Positions 1-9,891 of a DNA stretch of 30,344 nt are shown here, piece after piece. The stretch comes from Stramenopiles sp. TOSAG23-2. Lineage: Eukaryota; Sar. The notes beneath the pieces were generated by a model, which was given only the letters and a program-made list of their open reading frames with translations, was not told the DNA's origin and made no database searches. Made by a program: the position numbers and the translations under genes. Position 1 is the first letter of the stretch, and each line of letters begins with the position of its first letter. Location of the stretch: assembly GCA_900128395.1 (NCBI GenBank), contig LT649384.1, forward strand, positions 1-30,344, given 5' to 3'.

Positions 1-574
1 GAGTAGATGATTACCATTTTTCCCTTTATACTATTATAAAATTGTAAAATATCCATCAAAATGGACTAAAACTACTTTTGCAATAACTGGTAATGAGTAT
101 GGAACAGGATATAATTAGTAATTATGTCTTTTTGGAAAAACAGGAATTAGTGCAAAATACTATATATTTATGACCACTCGATAAAATTGACCATAAAGTC
201 CCGCCGTAGGGAAACTTCCTAAATTCTGCTATCCCTAATTTCTGAAAACAAGAAATGTCAAAATTATTTTGCCAATTGATAGGAAAAATGGTATACTAGT
301 GGAGCCTAAGTTTAAAAAGGTATTTTCAATGTTTTAATTTCTGAAAACAAGAAATGTCAAAATTATTTTGCCAATTGATAGGAAAAATGGTATACTAGTG
401 GAGCCTAAGTTTAAAAAGGTATTTTCAATGTTTTTCCTTTGTTTTCATGTAATGAAATGAAAAATCCATCATCATAACAATGAATTGTAAGAATTTAGGT
501 TGAAAATGATGATTTTAATGAAATTTACTGGAAAATATGCGAATTGTAATGGTATTTATATGCTAAATTTTTTT
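1..574. other. Intergenic region 3' of the GDPD-like coiled-coil gene
   Basis: No coding region can be supported here. It is AT-rich, lies beyond the stop of the minus-strand coiled-coil gene, and contains a perfect 99-bp tandem duplication, listed separately. I see no tRNA, rRNA or second gene entering from the left edge. Confidence 0.7.
236..433. repeat. Perfect 99-bp tandem duplication (two copies)
   Basis: Bases 236-334 are repeated without a visible mismatch at 335-433. The match breaks at 235/334 on the left and 336/435 on the right. The unit contains the landmarks TTTCTGAAAACAAG, CCAATTGATAGG and GGAGCCTAAG. It is noncoding in all frames. Identical copies point to a recent duplication or to an assembly duplication. 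Confidence 0.95.
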
Positions 575-3500
575 TTATCGCATTTGACTCCACAACTCTC
601 GACCAACTGCTCTTTGATTATCTTCGTCACTCTCAAAAGGTACTTTCATTTTTTCGAGTAACTCTCGCCTATTATACGTTTCATTTCTTCTTCTAATACG
701 ATTTATACCTTGCTTATATACTTTTTTATTCCGATTGAAATTAGAACTCATGGAGCGAAATTTTGGTGCAGCTTGAGCTGGTGGTCTTGGTTGATCTTGT
801 TTTTGCCTAGTCTTCCTGGAATTACTATTATTTATTGTTGTGCCTTTTTGTGTCGCTTTATATCTACGTTTATTGTTTGATTGATAATCAACAAGTGTTA
901 TAGAAGATTGTTTCTTTTTTTTGACGTTATTTAAAGAAGATGCCATGTCATTTTCTTTTCGTAGCTCCTCGCGTCTGTTCCAAGCTTCTGCAGTTGGGTT
1001 CATTTTTGTTCTATTCTTCTTCTTTTTATTCTTGTTACTATTTGGTGATGTTTGATCTATTATTCGATTAATATTCATTTTGTCAACTTCACGTTGATAT
1101 CGATGCTCAGAAAATGTATCTCTTGCAGTTTTTACAGATTTTTCATTTGCAGTAGTATCCATTTCTTTTTCATATTTTAATCTCGCTTTTGATGCTATTG
1201 TTGAATTTTGACTAATTACCCCATCAACCCCTAGTGCGTAAAAGCGTTTATATTCCAATGCATTTGAACCACTATAGATAAGATCTAACTTGGAAGAATC
1301 GGAAAGAAACGTACGGGCGAAAACAGATAGACCAGAAAATCGAGCACACTTTACGATAGTTGGCATTTGTTGTACAGCTTCATTTAAATCTTTAATTCGA
1401 ATTAAGGGACGAATTGGAGTAGAATTTGCTTTCGATCCCTCAAGAATCATTTCCTTTGAAACACAAATCCCGTCAGCATATAATGATATGCCACGTAAAT
1501 ATTTTTGCACATTGAATAAATTGTCAATATCAGGTTTATTAATTCCACCATCTTCTAATAGCATTTTGTTTGATATAATCTGTACATATTGCCAATCTAC
1601 TTGTTCTTTACGCATGGATTTCAATAACAGAGGATCATGTGAAGCAATGGTTATTCCAATATTTTCTGTCAGTATTAAATCATCATCCGACGTCAGCTCT
1701 TTCAATATTAAATCTTCAATTGGAATATTTAAATTTCGATAAATATCTGAGAGGATTGGTACAATCCATATATCTATATTTTTATTTCTAGATTTATTAC
1801 TTCCTTGATTTACATCATATATTTTTCCATGCTCTTTCAAGGCAGCCTTTATCATTACGAAAAATTCTTTTAACGTATAAATGGGTACATCTTCTTCAGC
1901 TGCAACATTAACAATATTGCCGTCAATACGTTTAAATTTTTGGGGTCGTTTGGTTTTAAAATTGCTATATTCAAGTAATGGAATATCATGAGACCATAAC
2001 TCGTTGCGATTAACGTCATCTAAAGGGTGGTCTGTAATATCATATATTTGATTCATCCATGAATCAAATATGGTTGCATCTTTTCCCTTAATATTGCTTT
2101 TTGAAAATGCCAAATTTTCATCTGTACTTTCGCGAGTCTGAAGAATCTTATCATACTTTCCAATCAATTTTTCAGAGGATTGAAACATATTCGTTGCTTT
2201 TGATAATAAATGAGAAGGTAAAACAAGTAACATATTATCTTTCGTTGGTACAATTCCAATCACCACAGCATCACAAACATCTGCATTGTTATTATCATTA
2301 TGTAAAATGGTTTGCTTAATAACGGAACAGATATCCAATTTTGAACTATGTCCACATGCAATAATTTTTGGCATTGTTGTATAATGTTGGAAAGTAGAAT
2401 GTGGCGATGTCGGTAAATATTGTGGCACTCTTGATGAAATTTTCAATGAAAATGACGTTTTGTCATTATTCGTGTTCCCCTCATCGTCTTGTATGGCCTT
2501 TTGACCTTTATTCATACTCGTATGTTCATTGAAACTTTGTTGTATTGGATTCATGTAGAATTTTTTAACGCGCGGCGCATCTTCTACCATATCTGCAATT
2601 GCATTTTGTATTAAATTTTCGCTAAGAACAGATACAACAGATTGATTTTTGATCGTACCAGTCTTATCATAATAAAATACCTCATCAACCAATTCCATTT
2701 TTTCTTCATATTTTTCATTCATATTATTGGTATCTTCTCTCAAAATATCTCTACTACCAAATTTGTTATTGCCATCCGAAATTATATTGTGGATATCAAT
2801 TCCATTTATGATATTTAAGAAGAACTGTAAAATAGATTCAGATAAAATTGATGTATGAGAAGGTAATTGAAGTTCCATACGAGATGGAATTATCGGTGCA
2901 TTAACATTCGTTTTCAAAGTATTTAAATTTTCAATATCATTCTTAATTTCTACTAACCGCTCCCGTAATAGCGCAGGTACTACATGAGGAATTGCGTGCA
3001 ATGATAATACATTTGAAGTTTTACAAATCATACCATCAATTTTGAAATTATCATTGTCCTCCTTATTCTTCACAGATGTTGAAGAGTTATTACAGTCAAC
3101 GTATGCACTTGTTAAAATCGGAGTAAAATTAGATGAGGTTTCTTCAATTTTCTTCAAACAAACATCTCTGGCGTATGGTATCAAAATCGTTTTTTCATCA
3201 ACTTTGCCATTTGTAGATGAAAATGCATTGAATAATTTGATTCCAATCTCTGTAAATGATGAGTTTAAATATCCAGTATCCCAACCTTGTTTTTCGGTTC
3301 GAGTTGTAAGACTTGCACTTGACACATCTAGTTGCTTTGGTTCTAAACATTTGCAGATTTTAGATGATTCAGGGAATGCAGAAGCTAAAAATATGTGACC
3401 ATTCCCAAGAGCAACTAAATTATCTTTTTTATCTATCATATCCCGCAACAATGCTCGTAAAGCTGCGATCCATTTTATTCTTTTATTAGTAGAAAGTGCA

Positions 3501-5698
3501 TTGTAATCCTTCTTACTATTTGGTAATTTTGAAGATGGAGATTTGGGAGTAAAATAACCTGTCGTCGGTGATATTGCAGAAGTTAATATAAAACCATCGA
3601 AACGTTTTCGTTGAGCCCTAGTTGGCAACTCCCCTTTATTACATCGGAATGGAATTAAATGGATTTGATCGATTCCCACTTTATATTTCCCGACTACATC
3701 TAATTTTGAACGATCTAACGTTTCATTAAGCATTTGTGCCAAAAAATCTTCTGGAAATATATGTGAATTTCCTTGACGAATGGACAACCGTTCTGCTTGC
3801 AATCCAGTACAATCTAATACACCAAGAGTAAGTGATACTTTGTCAAGTTCCGCTGCTTTCTTTTCTCCCATTTTTGAATCGAATACTTTTTCTGCTCCTT
3901 GACTCATTATATTATTTACATCTAGCCATTCATCTTTTTTCACAGATTCTAAAGCAGCTTTTAATGCATTTTCTCTATTGACGGAAGATCCTTTTTTTTG
4001 CCAAGCAGCATCCAAACCTTTTAACACGACATCTCCAGCGACATTTTCAACAGCACGACGTCTACCACCCTCTTTATCTTCCTTCATCATACTATCTCGC
4101 TCACGTTTAATACGTAAAATTTTTCGTTGTGCACCCCTTAACCGTTTGATCGTAGAATGTAGTTGATCCATCATCGTTCTCAAAAACCGTCGCCAATTTT
4201 TTCTCGCTTTTTCATAGGAAATTTCACGTTTTCGAATCAATCGTTCTTTTTCTTTTTTTTCATATAATACTTTGTCTTTTTCTAATTTTGCCATTTCATT
4301 TTTTTTACTTTCCACTTCTTTCCGCTTAGTTTCTTCCACATTAATTCGTTGTTTTAAATCTTTGTAAGCAGAATTTGCATCTTCCATTAACTTCTGTTGT
4401 AATCTGTCTGATTCCATTTTCTCTTGTTCAAAAATGGATGAAGTTGCTTCTTCATCCGATGTTGTACTATTATTATTACTACTATTTCGTGAATCAGATA
4501 ATAAATGTTCATTATTTCTTCCAGTTACCATGAAGTCATCATCTACATCTATCTCTTCAGAGACGACCCCCATTGTCTTTCGTTCTTTCCGTTTTATTAA
4601 TCGTTTTTCACGATCATATAATGAAGGCATTAACCCTCGCAATGCACGACGTTCGTTTCTAACAGTCTCAAATGCATCATTATGAAAATTCGAGCCTTTT
4701 ATGAAATTTTCACTTAATGCATTTCGCTTTTCATGCATTCTCATTTCATCGTCTCTCGATACGGCATATAGTTCATCTATTCCTTTTTCTACTAATTTAA
4801 CACGTTTCGTTGCTTGTTCTACAGAATTTAAGAATTTTGGTGGTGCTACCCCCCGTAAACGTTCATGCCTCCATTCTGCAATTGCAACAGCTGCTTCAGC
4901 CTGTTCTAAATTTTTTCCTATTATATTTACTAAACGCTCTGCACGAGGAGTAACAATTGGTAAAAATGCTTTAGCGTATTGATAATCTTTCTCAAGAGCC
5001 ACTAGGGCATCAAAAGTACTTCGTAGCTGTCGCTCAGCTTTTAATTGAAGAGCAGTCATACGTTCTATCTCAGCTCGTTCACTATTTCTTGCTAATGAAA
5101 TAGATTTATTTAGTGTATCACCAATATCTTCATCGTCATCTAAATCAAGGTTATTATTATTATTATTATCATCATCATTATCAGAATACATCCCGTTTTC
5201 TTCATCGTCACTTCGTACTCTTGTTTGCTTTAATATTGCAACAGCTTGTTCAGCAACACTAACTAGAGAACCGACATATTGGACATTTGGCAACGCAAAC
5301 TGATTTCTTTTAATTAAGTCGCGGCTTTTTTCTATACCCTCCACAGCTTTGTGAATTGTTTCCAAAGCGCGTATTTCACTTCCTGTAAATTGACTACTTT
5401 GTATATTGCGAACATATTCTAATGAATATCCATATTCAGTAGCAATTTTTTCTGACTCTATTAATTTTTTAGTTAAGTGCCTTTCTGCTTCACCTTTTTC
5501 CTCAGCTGCTTTTGCGATTGCAGGCGTCATCATGTTGGCCTCCTCTGTTAAAACTCTCCACGTATCGGTTGCCTTTTTAACAGCATCTTGTGCAGTTAAA
5601 ATCGTCCGTGCACTGCGCCTAACAAATAACAACCCAACATCAGGATCAGCTTTGATTTCCAATATTCTATTTTCTAAATTTTTTACTATTTCCGACAT
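575..5698 (-). CDS. Giant coiled-coil protein with degenerate GDPD-like domain
   Basis: This is an uninterrupted 1707-aa frame with a TAA stop. Residues 1 to about 620 are charged and helical with coiled-coil character, broken by an Asp/Asn run near 170-195. I do not recognise residues 640-1000. Residues from about 1109 to 1510 follow the order of a GlpQ-type glycerophosphodiester phosphodiesterase barrel: an IIA start at 1112, a TKD turn at 1152-1154, a TLKEF helix, a YADGI strand, and a final GVDGVIS strand near 1490. The usual catalytic positions are all replaced: HRG by C1115-G1116-H1117, the ExD pair by V1146 and G1148, and the HD pair by P1161-S1162. I infer a non-catalytic structural or scaffold protein. 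The last 180 residues are basic and disordered. No signal peptide or membrane segment is seen, so it is probably cytoplasmic. The gene's existence is firm; the GDPD assignment comes from motif order only. Confidence 0.8.
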   Translation of the reverse strand: MSEIVKNLENRILEIKADPDVGLLFVRRSARTILTAQDAVKKATDTWRVLTEEANMMTPAIAKAAEEKGEAERHLTKKLIESEKIATEYGYSLEYVRNIQSSQFTGSEIRALETIHKAVEGIEKSRDLIKRNQFALPNVQYVGSLVSVAEQAVAILKQTRVRSDDEENGMYSDNDDDNNNNNNLDLDDDEDIGDTLNKSISLARNSERAEIERMTALQLKAERQLRSTFDALVALEKDYQYAKAFLPIVTPRAERLVNIIGKNLEQAEAAVAIAEWRHERLRGVAPPKFLNSVEQATKRVKLVEKGIDELYAVSRDDEMRMHEKRNALSENFIKGSNFHNDAFETVRNERRALRGLMPSLYDREKRLIKRKERKTMGVVSEEIDVDDDFMVTGRNNEHLLSDSRNSSNNNSTTSDEEATSSIFEQEKMESDRLQQKLMEDANSAYKDLKQRINVEETKRKEVESKKNEMAKLEKDKVLYEKKEKERLIRKREISYEKARKNWRRFLRTMMDQLHSTIKRLRGAQRKILRIKRERDSMMKEDKEGGRRRAVENVAGDVVLKGLDAAWQKKGSSVNRENALKAALESVKKDEWLDVNNIMSQGAEKVFDSKMGEKKAAELDKVSLTLGVLDCTGLQAERLSIRQGNSHIFPEDFLAQMLNETLDRSKLDVVGKYKVGIDQIHLIPFRCNKGELPTRAQRKRFDGFILTSAISPTTGYFTPKSPSSKLPNSKKDYNALSTNKRIKWIAALRALLRDMIDKKDNLVALGNGHIFLASAFPESSKICKCLEPKQLDVSSASLTTRTEKQGWDTGYLNSSFTEIGIKLFNAFSSTNGKVDEKTILIPYARDVCLKKIEETSSNFTPILTSAYVDCNNSSTSVKNKEDNDNFKIDGMICKTSNVLSLHAIPHVVPALLRERLVEIKNDIENLNTLKTNVNAPIIPSRMELQLPSHTSILSESILQFFLNIINGIDIHNIISDGNNKFGSRDILREDTNNMNEKYEEKMELVDEVFYYDKTGTIKNQSVVSVLSENLIQNAIADMVEDAPRVKKFYMNPIQQSFNEHTSMNKGQKAIQDDEGNTNNDKTSFSLKISSRVPQYLPTSPHSTFQHYTTMPKIIACGHSSKLDICSVIKQTILHNDNNNADVCDAVVIGIVPTKDNMLLVLPSHLLSKATNMFQSSEKLIGKYDKILQTRESTDENLAFSKSNIKGKDATIFDSWMNQIYDITDHPLDDVNRNELWSHDIPLLEYSNFKTKRPQKFKRIDGNIVNVAAEEDVPIYTLKEFFVMIKAALKEHGKIYDVNQGSNKSRNKNIDIWIVPILSDIYRNLNIPIEDLILKELTSDDDLILTENIGITIASHDPLLLKSMRKEQVDWQYVQIISNKMLLEDGGINKPDIDNLFNVQKYLRGISLYADGICVSKEMILEGSKANSTPIRPLIRIKDLNEAVQQMPTIVKCARFSGLSVFARTFLSDSSKLDLIYSGSNALEYKRFYALGVDGVISQNSTIASKARLKYEKEMDTTANEKSVKTARDTFSEHRYQREVDKMNINRIIDQTSPNSNKNKKKKNRTKMNPTAEAWNRREELRKENDMASSLNNVKKKKQSSITLVDYQSNNKRRYKATQKGTTINNSNSRKTRQKQDQPRPPAQAAPKFRSMSSNFNRNKKVYKQGINRIRRRNETYNRRELLEKMKVPFESDEDNQRAVGRELWSQMR

Positions 5699-6433
5699 GG
5701 TAATCTATTATTGTTATTATGATCGTATATATATATATATATATTAGGTGACGCACAATTCTTTTCCATTCCCATACAGAATGAAAGAACAGAGAGACAG
5801 AGTGAGTGTGTGAGAGGGCAAGAGTTGCTACATTCTATATATGATGTGTTTCCATCTAGTCAGCTGATTAGCTATTATATACTTAGTATATATTCTTGCC
5901 AATTAGATGTAAAAAAATATTTCCAAAGTATAATAAATTCATATTTGTGTACTTAAACTATGCGTAGACGTAGAGTAGAATGCCCTATCCCAATCTGGCA
6001 ATCTCGATTGATAAATGAAATTATTTTCGCGAAGAAATTTTTGTGGATTTCTGCAATGGTAATGCCTCGCTAAAATGAGACGTTACACAAGTTTCATCTG
6101 TGTGAGTAGTAAATGGAAAACCAAGTTCGTTTGTTGTACTCGAAGTATACTAAGAGCATCAAATCACCTATCATTATTTCAATATTGTGGGCAAAATAAT
6201 CAATCGGCAAATCTAAAAGCACGTTGGATTTATATTATATAGATTGATGTATGTGTGGATTGATTTATTTTGTATGTGCCATATTTTATTGTATGTATAT
6301 ATATATATATGTACGTGTGTGTAAAAGGTTCTTGTATCTCTATACATAATATAAAAAAATAATAGATAATTGTAAAAGATAATAAAAAGAAGCGGTATAT
6401 ATCTATATAAAAAAGACCAAAAAAAAAATAAAA
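5699..6433. promoter_or_regulatory. Divergent promoter interval, coiled-coil gene / EF-hand gene
   Basis: This 735-bp gap separates two genes transcribed away from each other, so it must carry both 5' regions. It has a TA run at about 5727-5743, a purine-rich GAGAGACAGAG stretch near 5790-5820, and A-rich sequence directly before the ATG at 6434. No coding region or discrete promoter element could be identified. Confidence 0.45.
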
Positions 6434-9400
6434 ATGACGGAAAATAATAATGATTATGATGTAAACTACACGGTAGATGATGACGATTTTGATATGTCAT
6501 CTGAAGAGGACGATACGTTTGACGAACATGATTATAGCCCACGTAATATTCAAGCACAAAAAGGGAATTTAGAGAAACAAGGAACGCAAGAATTGTTAAG
6601 GCATATTGATTCAGATATGTTATTAACCCAAGCACATCGATTATCAATAGCTCCAACGTCTGGTATAATTTCAACTAATAAAACTGCTGAAGTTACAAAT
6701 AATAATAATAACAACAACAATAACAACAACATCAATAATAATAATAATAATGCTAACAGTAGTAATAACATCAATACAGCAGTAACAGTACCAACATTGA
6801 ATGTAAACAATGATAATAATTACAATAGAACAGTTCCATCCCCACCGAAAACGAAAGCAACAAATGCTAACGTATCCCCTAGCAGACTAGATCGTGCTAA
6901 ACGAAAAGAGGAAGCGTTGAAAAAATTCGAAAATAAAAATATATCAAGTGAAGATAATAATACTAAATCTGGGACAAAAGCTATTGATGATGAAGAAAAT
7001 TTATTAAGTGTTACAACTGAAATGTTACAGGAAGAAGATATAATTTTAGAAAAAGCAGCTGAAGCGCAGCGTTTGGTATCAAAGGCTACGAAAATGGCAA
7101 AACGGGCTAATATTGCAATAAATACATTGCAAATGGTTGATAAAACTGGGACATTGATCAGTTTTGATGAATTGCAAGAAAACATAGATGCTGCACTTAA
7201 AGTACGCCGTGCAAGAAAGGAACGGGAAAGACGAAAAAAAGCATCTAAATTAAAAAGTCTACCAATAGGCGAGTTTAATGTGGTTGATCTGTCTGAAATT
7301 TTAACAAGACACCCAGAAGAACAAATGCGCTTTGCATTTAAATTAGCCGATTTAAATGGGGATGGTAGAGTAACCAAAGAAGAAATTAAAGAAAGTGTGC
7401 GAAAATTTCAAGAAGATGGTGAAGATACAGAGGAAGATTGGGCATTGAAACAATTTCAAAAAGATTTAGACACATATTTTCTATCTGGTGGTTGCAACTC
7501 CGATTATGTAGATGAATATCATTTAGAAGCAAGTAAATATGCTAATGCTGCTATTGGAGCACCTTTAAGTGTATCAATAGAAGAGTTAATTGCATTGCAA
7601 CAATGGACAGATGATATTTCATTTTATAAGAAAGTCTTTTCTAATAAATTTATAGATCGTTTATCGAAAGCATTTATCGGTGCAGCACATGAAACGACGC
7701 ACATTGCTTTGCAGCCGAATGCACAATGGGATGAAAATGCAAAAGCTCCATGGTTAGACAAAAGCATTGTAAGCTGTTCAAATGAATTGTCTGTCCAAGA
7801 TGATGTTGCTGCTAATTTAAATGATACTGATTTTCAAACAATACATTCATTGATTAAATTAATAGATATATTAAAATCAAAGTGTCGTAATCAAAATCCT
7901 GATTTTATCTATTCATATTTAAAAGAACATTTTGAGAAAATGGATTTGACACATGCTACGTATTTAAATTCCAACGATTTCAAGCGTGTGTTAGGAAAAA
8001 ATGGACATGGATTAGGGTTGGATGATGAAGATGCATTGAAAGTATTAGAAGCATATTGCGAAACAGATAATAGACATCCTGGCCATCTATTTTATCTTGA
8101 ATTATGTAAATCATTGAAATCGTTAATGGTATTTCTTGAAGATAATAACAAACAGGAAACGCTATTAGAAAAAATAAAAGAATGTGACAATGACATGGCC
8201 TTTGATCAATTTATAAATGTAAGCAATAATACATACGATCAATGGGATTTATTCAGTGCAGTATTATGTTGTAAAGCATGGGTGTTGTTAAATTATATCA
8301 ATAATGATGAAATATTATCACAAATGATCGCACCAGACCCATCTCGTTTACCTGGTGGAGGTTCTAAAAAGCAAAACCGTAATAGCAACCAAAATAATTG
8401 CAATATACCAATCTACAACCCAATGGAAATGAGAGATCCTAGCACGAATAAATATAGCAAAGAATATCAATCTACAAACTTTAGTAATTCATTATGGAAA
8501 CATCAACAAAATCGTGATTTTATATATATTATTGAAGGTATTGATAATGATGATAATACAGTTGGTGGTTTACGGATGAAAACAAAAACGGCGGAAGAAA
8601 ACGATGTTTGCTCTGATGCAATAGTGTGGGTACGACTTTTAAGCTATATGTATGACAATCGAGCACATTTAAGAAAAGACTGTTTAACAAAAAAAGAACA
8701 TGAAAAATTAGTGAAGTTGAATCGTATGAATAACATGTCAAGAATCGGAACGAAAAAATTATCGAAGTATGAGAAGCAATTAAAGAAAGAAGCAGCATTG
8801 AAGAAGCGAAAAGAAAGGGAAAAAGCAAGATTATTAGCAAAAAATCCTGTAACATTTGTTGATCGTATGGAAACAAAATTGGAGGAGACGAGGCGTAGAA
8901 AATTGAAATTAAAACAAGCGCAAGATAAAAAAATTAAGGAAGATGCCCTTCAAAAACGAGGGGCATCACGTCCAGATACACTTGGATTTTTAAAGCGATT
9001 GCAAATGAACAAGGAATTAAAAGAGAAAAAGCGCCAAGATAAAATCAAAGCAGAAATGTTGGCATATAAAAATGCAGGACATCGCGTTAGTAAAGCAGAG
9101 AAAAAAATGAAGAATATGTCAAAATCAATAACAAAAGAAAAGAAAGAATTGGCAAAGAAAGCATTTCTTAAATATGATCGCGATCAAAGTGGCTGGATAG
9201 ATGCTTTTGAATTAAAAGTCATGGTATCAGATTTAGGAGAACCAGTATCAGATTTAGAAGCTCAAAGATTGGTGAAAAAATTAGATACAAACAATGATGG
9301 TACCATCGGTTTTGATGAATTTATGGAATGGTATGTATGCCGTTGTCCAGCTTGTAAATATGTTATGGAAAGAGATCCGATCCCAGGTCGTAATTATCGT

Positions 9401-9616
9401 AAATTTGCATTGACTACAAAGGAATGCGTTGAATGGGCTGAAAATAATAATGTTTTAGATTTCAATGGTGAAGGTCCATCACCAAGTATGTTGATCTGTG
9501 GTACATGTTTAGACGTTTATAAACGTGAGCAATTTATAAAACGTTTAGATGAAAGTGAACAACAACGAAAAGAGAAAAGAAAAATGCGTGATTTAGAAAA
9601 ATTAAGGCGTGGCTAG
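6434..9616 (+). CDS. EF-hand calcium-binding protein with C-terminal Cys-pair region
   Basis: This is a 1060-aa protein with a TAG stop. The start at 6434 is preceded by AAAA and opens an acidic N-terminus. An Asn homopolymer lies near residues 89-106. A canonical EF-hand loop (D-L-N-G-D-G-R-V-T-K-E-E) lies at 306-317. A helical stretch around 495-560 looks like an EF pair with lost ligands. Residues 760-890 are a long Lys/Arg/Glu-rich helix. Two more canonical loops follow at 915-926 (DRDQSGWIDAFE) and 951-962 (DTNNDGTIGFDE). After these come C-R-C-P-A-C (about 967-972) and C-G-T-C (about 1022-1025), which could form a zinc site. At least three intact loops make Ca2+ binding likely. The helical architecture suggests a cytoskeletal or ciliary scaffold, but that is inference and I recognise no named orthologue. 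Confidence 0.85.
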   Translation: MTENNNDYDVNYTVDDDDFDMSSEEDDTFDEHDYSPRNIQAQKGNLEKQGTQELLRHIDSDMLLTQAHRLSIAPTSGIISTNKTAEVTNNNNNNNNNNNINNNNNNANSSNNINTAVTVPTLNVNNDNNYNRTVPSPPKTKATNANVSPSRLDRAKRKEEALKKFENKNISSEDNNTKSGTKAIDDEENLLSVTTEMLQEEDIILEKAAEAQRLVSKATKMAKRANIAINTLQMVDKTGTLISFDELQENIDAALKVRRARKERERRKKASKLKSLPIGEFNVVDLSEILTRHPEEQMRFAFKLADLNGDGRVTKEEIKESVRKFQEDGEDTEEDWALKQFQKDLDTYFLSGGCNSDYVDEYHLEASKYANAAIGAPLSVSIEELIALQQWTDDISFYKKVFSNKFIDRLSKAFIGAAHETTHIALQPNAQWDENAKAPWLDKSIVSCSNELSVQDDVAANLNDTDFQTIHSLIKLIDILKSKCRNQNPDFIYSYLKEHFEKMDLTHATYLNSNDFKRVLGKNGHGLGLDDEDALKVLEAYCETDNRHPGHLFYLELCKSLKSLMVFLEDNNKQETLLEKIKECDNDMAFDQFINVSNNTYDQWDLFSAVLCCKAWVLLNYINNDEILSQMIAPDPSRLPGGGSKKQNRNSNQNNCNIPIYNPMEMRDPSTNKYSKEYQSTNFSNSLWKHQQNRDFIYIIEGIDNDDNTVGGLRMKTKTAEENDVCSDAIVWVRLLSYMYDNRAHLRKDCLTKKEHEKLVKLNRMNNMSRIGTKKLSKYEKQLKKEAALKKRKEREKARLLAKNPVTFVDRMETKLEETRRRKLKLKQAQDKKIKEDALQKRGASRPDTLGFLKRLQMNKELKEKKRQDKIKAEMLAYKNAGHRVSKAEKKMKNMSKSITKEKKELAKKAFLKYDRDQSGWIDAFELKVMVSDLGEPVSDLEAQRLVKKLDTNNDGTIGFDEFMEWYVCRCPACKYVMERDPIPGRNYRKFALTTKECVEWAENNNVLDFNGEGPSPSMLICGTCLDVYKREQFIKRLDESEQQRKEKRKMRDLEKLRRG
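6698..6751 (+). repeat. AAT/AAC trinucleotide run encoding poly-Asn
   Basis: AAT and AAC codons encode an Asn run interrupted by a single Ile (ATC at 6731). The mixture of synonymous codons suggests the run is not purely a recent slippage product. Confidence 0.9.
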
Positions 9617-9891
9617 AAATATTATTTTTTAATTTTTAAAATATACTCCGTAAATAAATATTATTTTGTCAATATGATATCATATTATTGATGGTTAAAA
9701 TCTAAAAGTTATTATATTTTTGTTATATATACTCGCGAAGTTTGTACGAGCGTACCAATTTTTATAAAATTTAATTCACAATAATCAATTAATACACACG
9801 CACTCATTTTTGTCTGTTTACAGTTCAAAGTTCGTACGCTTCGTACACACATTTTCACACTGTATAGAGACGCACAAACAAAATTAGGACA
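9617..9891. other. Convergent 3' gap with TTCGTAC-type inverted motifs
   Basis: This 275-bp gap lies between two converging stop codons. It contains GTTCGTACGCTTCGTAC at 9830-9846 and, about 100 bp earlier, CTCGCGAAGTTTGTACGAG at 9732-9750. The second motif is partly the reverse complement of the first, so the pair could form a long imperfect stem. Related motifs occur in two other convergent gaps of this window. Confidence 0.7.

Noticed and set aside
6213-6674. 153-codon minus-strand frame across the EF-hand gene start
   Set aside because: Its composition is that of antisense AT-rich repeats (Tyr, Ile, Leu), and the opposite strand encodes a clear protein.
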